Of a DNA stretch of 64,000 nt, positions 46,616-57,000 are shown one piece after another; the first letter of the stretch is position 1; every line of letters starts with the position of its first letter. The position numbers were made by a program, and so were the translations under genes. Location of the stretch: contig OZ024909.1 in the NCBI GenBank assembly GCA_964017125.1, forward strand, positions 53,428,914 to 53,492,913. The letters are read 5' to 3'. The notes below the pieces were generated by a model. It saw only the letters and a program-made list of their open reading frames with translations, made no database searches and was not told the DNA's origin. The DNA comes from Flabesymbios commensalis. Its lineage: Eukaryota > Annelida > Polychaeta > Terebellida > Flabelligeridae.

Positions 46616-47314
46616 CACCACTTTCAAACTCTACATCCCCCCTGGTGATGACCCCCAGGCATGTCTCTAACACCTAGTATCATCAGAAATTATCTAGCTT
46701 TCAGTGTATACCTGAGTGTGATTTTTGGGCACTGGCTGACTGACTAGTTGTATGTAGGCATAAGCATAACGGCATTATCACTAATTAGGGCGCTAATCCC
46801 ATAGTTTATGAAATGTCACTTAAAAACGTAACATATATATCTCAAAGTTGCTTTGGATCTGTCTTATGAGGACCTGTACAAAAATCTGTTTCGTCTGAGA
46901 ATGATTGAGGTAAAATACAAGATGCATTGAAATAATGCTGCAAAAATATCATAATTCATGATACTGTATGAAGCAATTATTTACTACACTGCCCCCAGTA
47001 GACAATGCTACTTCGCATGTTAAAAAATGCAGATGGCTGACGTCATATGTCCCCCACTCTAAATTCCAACATATAGTAATAAGCTTGTGATTGGCCGGCT
47101 GTCTTGCTAAAAGTATTCTGATAGGCTGGCGACAATATGTACACATCTCATTGATGGAGAGGGGTGAGTGTGAGCGTACGCCTCTGTGGTAAGCCGTCTG
47201 CCTTTTGAGACACACGTGTTGTCTGTGTCTGTCTGTTGGAATGGATAATATAACAAAATAACTTTGAACATTGATTGTGCTCCATACCAGGTTTAGGTCT
47301 GAGTAATAAATTTA

Positions 47315-47614
47315 TAGGCCTGTCACACGCGCAATTAAATTATAAAATATTAGCTATATCAATAGGTGAAGAAAATTGAATTTAATAGGACTGTCACACG
47401 CGCAATTAAATGATAAAATATTAGTAATATCAATAGGTGAATAAAATTGAATTTAATTGGCCTGTCACGCACGCAATTAAATTATAAAATATTAGTTATA
47501 TCAATAGGTGAATAAAATTAAATTTAATAGGCCTGTCACACGCGCAATTAAATTATAAAATATTAGTTATATCAATAGGTAAATAAAATTGAATTTAATA
47601 GGCATGTCACTCGC
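47315..47614. repeat. 71-bp tandem repeat, 4 copies
   Basis: TGTCACACGCGCAATTAAAT at 47321, 47392, 47463, 47534 and the start of a fifth at 47605; period exactly 71. Copies are 90+ % alike by eye, so it is recent. Confidence 0.95.
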
Positions 47615-47915
47615 GGGTATAATCAACTGTATGTCGACATCGCACCTCAGTACTGGAGTCATTCATACCTTTAATATCACAGCTTTAACACAAAAGACAC
47701 AGGGTACACATGGTACTAAAACATTGTTTTCCTGGGGGGATTATATTGCGCAGTAACAATTATCATCACTCTTCCCGAGTTGTGATCACTATGACGCAAC
47801 GTCGTATAAACATAACGGCATTGTCTGGGAGGGGAGGGGGGAGGGGGCAGCCGACCATAGTGGCTAATCCCATTTGGCATGCGTGGCTCGATAAGTAAAT
47901 TAGGTATTATTTTAT

Positions 47916-48300
47916 ATTTGGTACGATTTGACATCTAATGATGGTACGAGTTGACATCTGTTGTGTTATAAGAGATGTCAGCTCGTACGATCATCTGATA
48001 CCTGCCTTGTTGGGTACGAGTTGACATCTGATGATGATCTGACATCTCTTAGTGGTACGAGTTGACATGGGTGCGAGTTGACATGGGTACGAGTTGACAT
48101 CTATTATGTGGTAATAGATGTCAACTCGTACCATCATTTTATACTTGCCTTGTTGGGTACGAGTTGACATCACTTGTGGTACGAGTTGACATCACTTGTG
48201 GTACGAGTTGACATCTGTTGGTGGTACGAGTTGACATGGGTACGAGTTGACATGGGTACGAGTTGACATGGGTACGAGTTGACATGGGTACGAGTTGACC
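47916..48300. repeat. Right array terminus of the foldback-like element
   Basis: About fourteen GGTACGAGTTGACAT units; the outer five are spaced 15 bp apart with no spacer. Short inverted units occur near 47975 and 48118. Confidence 0.88.
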
Positions 48301-48306
48301 AGTATT

Positions 48307-48315
48307 CGTTATCAC
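48307..48315. repeat. Candidate right 9-bp target duplication
   Basis: CGTTATCAC, repeated at 43359-43367. Confidence 0.5.
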
Positions 48316-48801
48316 TAGTGATCTTCGTGTCCGACTATTATCTTTGGCGGTCCTCTGCTAAACAACAAATGCTAGTGCTCGTGCTAATGTAGCTCTCGCA
48401 TCGGTACAGGCATGGTCATGGTAGGGCCATAAACTACTGCAATATTGTGTTTGACGTTATTAGGTCTCCCACTTAGGATGAATGGAGTTACCCCAACTAG
48501 TGTTACTCTGGGGACTATCCGACCCGAAGATAGCAGTGCTGTGCGAAATATCACGGTGTTTAAGCATTAAATTGTCCAGCGAAACCCAATCTCTGACCTG
48601 TTGACCGTCTGGGCATGTCTGGGGGGGGGGGGGTAAATCCCCTAGATATGCACATACATGTAACCCTTTATCGGACGAGTGAAGAAAATACTCATAACCC
48701 ACCATGTTCTATAACCCCACCCTGAAGTAATCATCTGTACATCATTCATTTCAACAACGGCTTGCACATTTTTTAACATATTACAAAGTCACTTAGATTA
48801 A

Positions 48802-49364
48802 AGGGACCCCTTGGGATGAGACATTTTCAATTTTGTCAATTTTGACAATTTAATTTATATGAAGCTATCTAGCCTACTGATCTTAACTAAAAATACAAAA
48901 AAGTCAAAAAAACAATTTAAAAACACCGAAAAAGAGTGAAATAGCTATATTTCCAGGTCGTATATTGTCATGTAAACAAAACAAGTCAGCAATATACAGG
49001 ACTTTACACCACATATTCCCACATCTTGGACGGGGAGATCAAGGCAATCGCCGCTAATTGGCCGCTTATTGGTATCTTATAGTCAGGACATGTGGGGATA
49101 CATCTGCAGCACTGATTGTCTGCCCAACGCTGGGCCGACGGCATCAACATGTGGCCCAATGCTGTAGGAACATTCAATCATCCTTCAGCAAGTGTTTAGG
49201 TATACAAAGAGCTTGTTTGGGTTTTAAGCGGTTTCATAGAAATATTGATAAAAAATATTTGTAAAAATCCAAAAACTCTGAAAAAAATGAAATCATGATC
49301 TGGGGGATACACTACTTCATTGCAAAACTAAAAACAAAAATTGATGTCATCCCAAGGGGTCCCT
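48802..49364. mobile_element. TTAA-flanked MITE, 563 bp
   Basis: Perfect inverted ends AGGGACCCCTTGGGATGA, with TTAA on each side (48798-48801 and 49365-49368), as for piggyBac-type elements. A fragment of the CAGCAAACAC family (CAACGCTGGGCCGACGGC, near 49123) is nested in it. Confidence 0.8.
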
Positions 49365-49464
49365 TTAACAAAAAGTGACGCAAAGCATTATTTTACTACT
49401 ACTACTATCCCGTATCTCAGTTAGCCCCGGTCTCCCTTCACTTACTTTTACCATGGTATACACC

Positions 49465-49600
49465 TTTTTCAATAACAACACGCCACACGGTGAGCAACGC
49501 TGAACTATTTTAATCAGACAACTGTTAAACACTTTTCTATGACAACACGCCACACAGTGAGCAACCCTGAACTGTTTTAATCAGACAATTGTTCACTGCG
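49465..49600. repeat. Tandem duplication, unit about 75 bp
   Basis: Two copies of AACAACACGCCACACGGTGA followed by GCAAC-CTGAACT-TTTTAATCAGACAA. Confidence 0.85.
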
Positions 49601-50890
49601 CAAACTCGTGCAAGCAGTCTATTACCGCATGTATCAAGTAAACAATGAAAAAAATGATATTCTACACCAGCTTACCTTCCTTTACAACAGTTAAGTCCCA
49701 TACTGTTTAATTATAATACTTCATTTTTAAAATTCCTGTCAAATATGGCCTGTTATCAACGTGAAGGTATGTGCTCGTCTCTTGTAGATCTCTCTGTTAC
49801 ACTTGCATGACTTTTAATAAGGTCGACCCATATGTGTCGGTAAACGCTCCCGTCTTTGTATTGATCGTTGTGCACGTTTGATAAAAACCCCCGTGTAACG
49901 TAAGGCCTACTGTAGCCCGCGGTGGAGAGGAGTAAATAATATATAATGTACATCTGCTTAGTCATTGTAAACACTGTGCACAGACAATTCTTTGTGGCTT
50001 ATATTACTCTGAATTAGGTGTTATTAACCCCTCAGTGCCCACAGTCGCTGTGTGTAACTTTCTTATATCGTCTTTTAGCAGGCAGAGTGTCATATGTGTC
50101 AGTCGTACGGGTGATACATATGACACTCTACCTGCTAGGGATCCATATGTACCACGTTTTAATCCTTGCGAGCCAGGACGTTTTTTTGGGTTTTAGTTAA
50201 TTTTGATTTAATTAGTTAGCAGGTAGGTAACACTCAAAGTACGTATGACATAATTTTGCTTTATATCGGTTCAATATTAAAAACATTTTGAGAGGGGGGA
50301 CAATATATTGTAATAAGGTGATGTTTTTAAATTTAAATACACTTTTAGCTAATACGCTCGTATTGGAGCCGCTGGAGGAAAGGTTGGAAGGACGAAAATA
50401 GCACTTCGTCAACATGTTTACATTGTTATTAACATTATTTTATTTAAATTATTTTGTCAATATTATTAGCTTGATCTGATATATTGTCACCTGGGAATGG
50501 GGATATCTTTAAGGTTAAAAAACAAATATGCCTACTTATAGTCCTCTGAGGGAGGTGCTGATACAATCTCAATTCAATACAATATCATTTAGATATTTAA
50601 TACATTTAAGCGATTTTTTTCAAGTAGCGACATAGGGCAATTATTTCTAATAATGGTATAGATCATAGCATATATTTGTTTACTACAATGCCCTGTGAGT
50701 TTTACAGCTCAAAAGAAGCGTAAAAACAGTGAGTCAGATTTTCCATGCTGTTGACAGCGAAAAGTAACAGTTATTGCATAATAGTTAAAACACTACACAT
50801 TTCGCTAGCAGAATAACCACGTGGTTGAAACTCTTGTTTACTAAATCTATTAGCTTTGGATATTGTTAAATGGCTATATTGTAGACTTAA
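49601..50890. other. No gene recognised
   Basis: AT-rich apart from the hairpin at 50077-50136. Confidence 0.4.
50077..50136. repeat. Hairpin with 24-bp arms
   Basis: AGCAGGCAGAGTGTCATATG pairs with CATATGACACTCTACCTGCT; one or two mismatches; a TTAACCCCTCAGTGCCCACA segment to its left (50024) resembles a TTAA-MITE end. Confidence 0.8.
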
Positions 50891-50903
50891 AATTGGTAGT
50901 TAA

Positions 50904-51141
50904 CCCTTTTAGCGCCAAATTATTCAATATGAAATTTTCACCCACTTGAAGTTGTGTCTCGCTGACGCGATCCACAACTTCAAGTGAGTGAAAATTATTC
51001 AGATTTGATAAAATGGAGGTCAACTGTTTTTAAATATTGCTGATTGATGTCACATGTTATCTTTACCTGGTTCAAAAGGTGGTACATAATGTGCTAATAA
51101 AAATGAAAACCCGAATATATGCAACACAGGCGGTTAAAGGG
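50904..51141. mobile_element. piggyBac-like MITE copy, 238 bp
   Basis: TTAA then CCCTTTTAGCGCC; right end GGCGGTTAAAGGG then TTGA. Central stem CACTTGAAGTTGTG/CACAACTTCAAGTG with loop TCTCGCTGACGCGATC. Confidence 0.88.
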
Positions 51142-51518
51142 TTGAAAGAGCTTACATGATAGAGCAAACAGACGGTCATGCTATTTATAGCATGGTTTGA
51201 ATTATTTCACGAAGATATATAAACCTATATAAGCCTATCATTGAATAAAGATGACGAAACACGCTGTACGTCACTGAATCATTAACATAGCGTACGTATA
51301 TATGGAACAATATGTATTCTTGTAATGTTATACACATGTGGCTGTGTAAGAGTGTATAGTGTGCATCCATCCATGACCACGACACATATACAAAGCACAG
51401 TGAGTTTCGCGTGAAATGTCCCCTAGGTTTCTACTTCAAGGTAGATGTTGGTACCTCAGCAATCAGTGACACTGTGATGGTGATTTAGCTACCTCTCATT
51501 ACGGTGATTACAATCCAA

Positions 51519-51720
51519 TACAGTAGATCTGATCATTTTCGCGTGTTTAAATTTTCGCGAATTTCTGATTTTGGGATTTTTCACGAAGTTTGGAATTCGC
51601 AAATTTTCAATTTCTTTAGTAGCGCTACTATAATAATACTTTTCGCGAGATTTATGAATTTGTCCTCCACGCGAAATTCGCGAATATTAAAACCTCGCGA
51701 ATATTACCAGATATACAGTA
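51519..51720. mobile_element. Palindromic TCGCGAA-rich MITE, 202 bp
   Basis: Ends TACAGTAGATCTGATCATTT and GATATACAGTA; inner TTTTCGCGAATTTC and GAAATTCGCGAATATT mirror one another. Repeats with TTCGCGAA blocks and TACAGTA ends are common in marine invertebrates. Confidence 0.7.
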
Positions 51721-51870
51721 TGTGACTATCGCTTGCGTAATTCTTGTCCCAGTGTGTATAAAATGCCCGATCAGGTTTGATGGATCACGCCTGTACCATT
51801 TTTATTGGATTAATTATATTCAGAATATGCCATATAATGATAAGTGCATGAGGCGGGGGAGCTTGATTAA

Positions 51871-52108
51871 CCCTTTAACCGCCAAATTATTCAATTTGAA
51901 TTTTCACCCACTTGAAGCTGTGTCTCGCTGACGCGATCCACAACTTCAAGTGAGTGAAAATTATTCAGATTTGACAAAATGGCGGTCAACTCTTATCGAA
52001 TCTTGCTGGTTGATGTCACATTTTATCTTCCACATATTTAAAAGGTGGTACTTAAGGTGCTAATACAAAATGACCACCCGAATATATGCGGCACCGGCGG
52101 TTGAAGGG
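51871..52108. mobile_element. piggyBac-like MITE, complete copy, 238 bp
   Basis: TTAA on both sides (51867-51870, 52109-52112). Ends CCCTTTAACCGCC and GGCGGTTGAAGGG. Same length and layout as 50904-51141. Confidence 0.9.
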
Positions 52109-52112
52109 TTAA

Positions 52113-53241
52113 AACGCTGAGCTATTTTTATGTAAACCAAGTAAAGTGACCGAACGGTTTTTGTCAATTTGAAATCATATTAAATGTCTTAGTTAGCTCT
52201 TTCTGCTTTATTTGAATATCTATGTTATGGGTCTATGTTATGGGTCACTATAAGTATTTACTCCTGCAGTGCGGAAACTAACTCTGCTGTCAGAATGAGT
52301 TTTCAGCAAGCAAGGAATATGTATGCACTTTAATATGTTAACACATTGAGACAATAGTGCAGCAGCCACGGGGAAAATATTGGCAAAACTACCACAAACC
52401 TGGTAATTGTATTCGTATTCGTATGCTGATTTTGTGTAGGGAAAAATATGTAGAAGCAGGCTCGGAATGAAGCCAAGCTGGCATAATTGACCATTCGTAA
52501 TATTTTGTTCTGACTGCCTATTTGAACTGTACTCTGTTACTACCACCTCCACCCACCACCGCCTAATGTATGACGGTATTAGCCTGCCTGTCGTTCCACT
52601 ACTCGTGATTGAGAATATTGTCTCCTTGACTGTTGAAAGGAACCATGTATTTAAGAATTTGATTGAATATTGGCAAATTTATTTTCAAATATCTCGTTCT
52701 CCTCCGTGTTGCTGACTATGTCAACTGATATACCAACAAGTGGAGCAATCTGGCTATAAAACATTACTTAGCCGTAATTTGACTCTACTAATGAGCTTTT
52801 TTCTAGAGGCCATATTTCATCATACAATAAAATCAAACCTTGGTTAATTTTGGTTTGAAGAACTAATATAATATATAAGTACAAACAGCGTGATGACAGG
52901 AAAAAACTGAGACCGAAAACCTTTTTGTATGTTTTGTCTCCCTTTATTGACATTTGGAGCCGAATAATTGTTGCAGGTTTGTTGTATAGGATTACACAGG
53001 TAATTAAATAACTGACTGTTTTATGGCAAACTCTTAACATTTGAAAGACTGCATTTTGACAAGTTCATGCACATAGCTAATTGTGACACGTACGTTGCAT
53101 GCTTGAGATTATAAAAATAGCCCAATAAAAGCATTAGGTTTTTGGTTCCAGAATGTTTACAGTTGATTGAGTATTGAATCTTGGCTGAGGTTAACCTAGC
53201 TCGTGTGGATTTGGAGTAGACTATAGATTAATTGTAGCTCA
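52113..53241. other. No gene recognised
   Basis: It contains a minus-strand AATAAA at about 52943-52948, which could end the NAT16-like transcript. Open frames at 52238-52552 and 52768-53040 match nothing known to me. Confidence 0.4.
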
Positions 53242-53470
53242 CCATTTCTAGCAGACGAGTTTGATCAATTTAAATTTTCACCCACTTGAAGTTGTGTCTC
53301 GCTGATGCGATCAACAACTTCCAGTGAGTGAAAATTATTCAGATTTGACAAAATAGAGGTTAACTATTTTCAAATCTTGCTGGTTGAAGCTGTAACAAGT
53401 TCAAATGTGGTACTTAATGTGCTAATAAAAAATTAAAAACCGAATGTAATCGGTTCAGGTAGTTAAATGG
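53242..53470. mobile_element. piggyBac-like MITE copy beside the NAT16-like stop codon
   Basis: Older copy: central stem CACTTGAAGTTGTG/CAACAACTTCCAGTG, loop TCTCGCTGATGCGATC, and GTGCTAATAAAAAATT; both TTAACCC ends are decayed. It would lie in the 3' UTR of the NAT16-like mRNA, 12 bp after the stop. Confidence 0.8.
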
Positions 53471-53481
53471 TTTTGAGTTAA

Positions 53482-54018
53482 CTAACAATTTGTTCTCAAT
53501 ACTACTATGTAGTGACTGGAATGTGAAGAGGGATTTAATTCAGCTGAGCTTAACATGCGGTCTACTGATGGACTCAAATCTTCGGGAAATTGTATTTCAA
53601 GGACCACTTTTCCACTGTAATCTAAACTGTTGAAATACTGTAAAGCCTTCTTGACGTGCTCTGTAATATATTTATCTTGTCTTGCATAAATCTCCACGTT
53701 AAGACAACGTGCACTCTCTCCATCATAATAAGAGAGGAAGCTGATCGCGAGGCATCTCCCTGCTTGTTCAGGGTCCATTGTCATGTGTATTTTCCATCGG
53801 TCAGCCACCATTGGAATGTTGTCAGCACTCACCGCATACGAGCGATAATCTACACAGAACCTGTCTATTGTGAACAGCGGACTGTTAACTGGATCTAACA
53901 TGACGGAGTGAACAACTGAGCTCTCTGGCGATATCACGCTGCTCTGTGCATCCCCAGGTGATAGAAGATATTCCTTACTCAGAAGTTCCTTTGTAGATGT
54001 AAAATAACAGCGATATCC
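53482..54018 (-). CDS. NAT16-like exon 5 (C-terminal domain, stop)
   Basis: 178 codons and TAG; acceptor TTGTTTTCCAG. It begins GYRCYFTSTKELL, completing the GNAT fold, and then forms a second domain of mixed strands and helices (ADRWKIHMTMD, LNVEIYARQDKYI, VVLEIQFPEDL). The stop is 12 bp from a piggyBac-like MITE lying downstream. Confidence 0.78.
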   Translation of the reverse strand, partial: GYRCYFTSTKELLSKEYLLSPGDAQSSVISPESSVVHSVMLDPVNSPLFTIDRFCVDYRSYAVSADNIPMVADRWKIHMTMDPEQAGRCLAISFLSYYDGESARCLNVEIYARQDKYITEHVKKALQYFNSLDYSGKVVLEIQFPEDLSPSVDRMLSSAELNPSSHSSHYIVVLRTNC

Positions 54019-57000
54019 CTGGAAAACAAATATGGTAGAAGGATAATGATCTTGTATTAATTATTTTTTAAGTTTTTTTAATTTAATATTTAATTTTTTT
54101 TTTTAATTATAGTACGGGGAAGCTTTAAATTTGGACTTTCAATAATTGTCAGAAGTGATTCTTACACATCGCCTGACCTCTCTAATGGCGACTTGATTAA
54201 AAAATTGAATAATGTGAAACAAAACTTACAAGCTTTGCAAAACCATAAATTGTTGTAAACATTTTGTTTTTTATCTAAATTTCAAGTATCTGCGGATGAA
54301 ATGAGTGACACAGACGACACAGTGACTGCTATGGTTCGATATATGAAAAGTTGAATTGAATAAATTATGTTCAAATTAGTTGTGTAAGTGAGATATACCA
54401 TATTTTTTATTATAATCATTCTGATTCGCCAAGTAACGTATAATTATGATTTAAACGATAGCATAATCTTATTCAAACTGAGATGTGCTTCTAATAAGTC
54501 TCTCAAATATACAGATACGCGGATATACACATAATTATAGTGTAGCTATTTTATCTTTGGTTTTGGTGCGGGAAACAGAAGACGTACAATTGTCGGTTAT
54601 TTTATTTTATGTTTACATGTAATTTATAATCTATGCTATGCAAATTTTTAAAATAGCATGTACACAAAACATTGCTATTTTAAACACAGTTACATGATAA
54701 GTATGCCAACACCTAAAACTAGTGAACAGTTGGTTTTATACTATACTGTCATATATTTTTTTATTGTATAATTTTAATTCACTTATGTGGTTGACAGGCC
54801 TTGTAGAGGTCGTCTCGACCTGTTTCCTTGAACCAAAGTTAATAATATGTTCGAAAAATGCTCAAATAATAATAATGATTTTGTACCAATTTTGCATGTT
54901 TTAACTGGAAGTCAGATAAACAAAAAACAATACATACTCATACACATACTGCTGAAAATGGTGCCAATTTCGAAGTGATGTATAGCATTAACTTATGGTG
55001 GTAACATCTCGACTTACAGAAACACATCTTTAAAAATATGTAGATTCAAATAAAAAATTGACCAGCTAATTATGTGTACGATCCCTATGACTGACCTTGG
55101 AGACAAATCATTTATTGTTAAGGCATTAATCAGTTTAGTGATAAAGTAGAGTAACCAATACACACCATCAAGGCTCCCGCCCTCCAGAGCATCAGGAGGT
55201 TGTATTTTTCACTTTGATCGGAATGTTAATTTTTGGCACCAATGCTAATATCAATCTACTGGGTCTAATGATTCAGAAAAGTGTTGATGCAATTTTTTCT
55301 GTTGCCATTAAGGATCATTGTGAGGTCATTTAATGCAGGTACCGTAATAGTTCACATAAATCTGGATATCGTTTTCCAGTTAATGTCGGAAAGTATATCA
55401 TGTGACCCCTTAAAATTCACAGAATTGCGAGGAGAATACGAATATATAGCACTATTGATATAAATGTACACTGAGTAAAAAGAATACGAGAAGTGTCCTT
55501 TTAGATGTGATTTGTTTTATCATGCTCGTCATCTTACGTATCCATACTCGTCCTTTGTGTATATCAAATCAAGACCACTGAATTTCAAACTCTCCATACA
55601 CAAGGTCAGTGATTTGATAAATATGGTCTATCGAGCTATATGACAGACAAACATCTATAATATTAACAGCGAAAGGCCGGAACTTTCGTCGTGCAAGATC
55701 TGACTACCTGTAGCGTTCATCTTTTTTACACTCTACATTTCAACTCCTTTGTCGTCTACCTAAAATTGTCAGCAAGCGATGTCAGGTTTGTCCGCCCTTG
55801 TGCTAAGCGGAGTGGAGAACAGCAGCTGCAATACAGTGTATCTGTCGCAAGCGTGCATATGGCTACGTCTTATGCCCGTATTACACATAAGGCGAGAAAC
55901 GAGAAATCGCGCGAGAAAATAAATCGCTCTCAGTACATCAGCCATTGCTCGATTACATATGAGGCGAAAGCGAGAAGCGTCAATTTACGGCAAAGCGAGA
56001 TCTCGCCCCAGAACCCAACCGGGGCGGTTTTTTCGTAAAATTCGGGCGTGATTTTTCAGCTCTGACCAATCAGCGTTTTTGTTGTTGTGTTTGTTGTGTT
56101 GCTGTCAAGTCCACGTGGCTAATCCACGTGGCTTTTAGCTTGTTTTTCATACACTGCACAATATGTCCAGTAGTTTTGTGGTTGTCAGGGTAAGCATGGA
56201 TCACACCTTTTATCACCTCTCATCACTATATATACTATATACGAAGTACCATCCCCATACAATGCCTATACTCTTCATGTTGGTGAGATTCTTTGTTTTC
56301 TTTGTTTACTCCTCGTGGACACTCGTGGACATATATATATATATATATATATAGGCCTATGCGCCTGTCTGTACATAACAGTAAACATAGTGGCGTGGTC
56401 ATGTGACATGCTACGTCACGGCTGATTTTCATATCCCGCGCGATTTCTCGCATCATGTGTAGTAGGAATCTCGCCGCGAGTTTCTCGCAGGTTCGCGCGA
56501 TTTCTCGTTTCTCGCTCTATGTGTAAGTGGGCCTTTAGCAGTGCTTTATATAGCTTGTCATTAGCATACACACAATATACTCATCCAACACGAGACCTTG
56601 AGCTAATGCTGGTTTATGTTGTCTCTCCATCTGTAACGCCATAATGTGTAACAACTAATTAATTATTGTCCTAGTCATCTTCATCTTGAACTGCAGGGTA
56701 CTCAGCATTATCACATTCACCAACTTCCAGCTCACAGCAGTACTGCTCTGTACACACAACTTCAGCCGAGTTCACTGATTTTGCATGGACAAAGTGTTTT
56801 TTGACACTTTATATCCCATATTTGCTCAAAAACACCACCTGGAGCTGGTTTCATAAAGGTTCTTAATGTAATAATGTATATATTACACCCATCCAGTCAT
56901 TTGCCCATTGATGTTCAGTTGTCGCGGTGAGCAGAGATTTTGCAATGTGAGCCAGGTGCCATTTTTGATATACATACAGCTTGAAAAACTTGTAAATTCT

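Larger units (their letters stand above)
43368..48306. mobile_element. Foldback-like element, 4.9 kb, array-type inverted termini
   Basis: Left terminus 43383-43640 is an array of TCAACTCGTACCCATG-type units; right terminus 47916-48300 is the same array inverted (GGGTACGAGTTGACATG). Spacer motifs also pair (left GGCAAGTATAAAATGATGG, right CCATCATTTTATACTTGCC). CGTTATCAC flanks both sides. Array-built terminal repeats with 9-bp duplications are the hallmark of Foldback (FB) elements. The inside (43641-47915) holds other repeats and no transposase that I can recognise. Confidence 0.65.

Noticed and set aside
46949-47215. 88-residue ORF containing CTYC, considered as a zinc finger
   Set aside because: Cys spacing fits no NZF or RING pattern and it lies inside the foldback-like element.
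39475-48300. CRISPR-like regular repeats
   Set aside because: The arrays have no unique spacers of constant length and the genome is clearly eukaryotic.
48460-48705. 81-residue minus-strand ORF considered as a missing RBCK1 UBL exon
   Set aside because: No UBL pattern, no usable donor at its end, and its N-terminal part is translation of a poly-G run.
55691-56038. 115-residue plus-strand ORF
   Set aside because: It overlaps the left end of the Harbinger-like MITE and has no recognisable domain.
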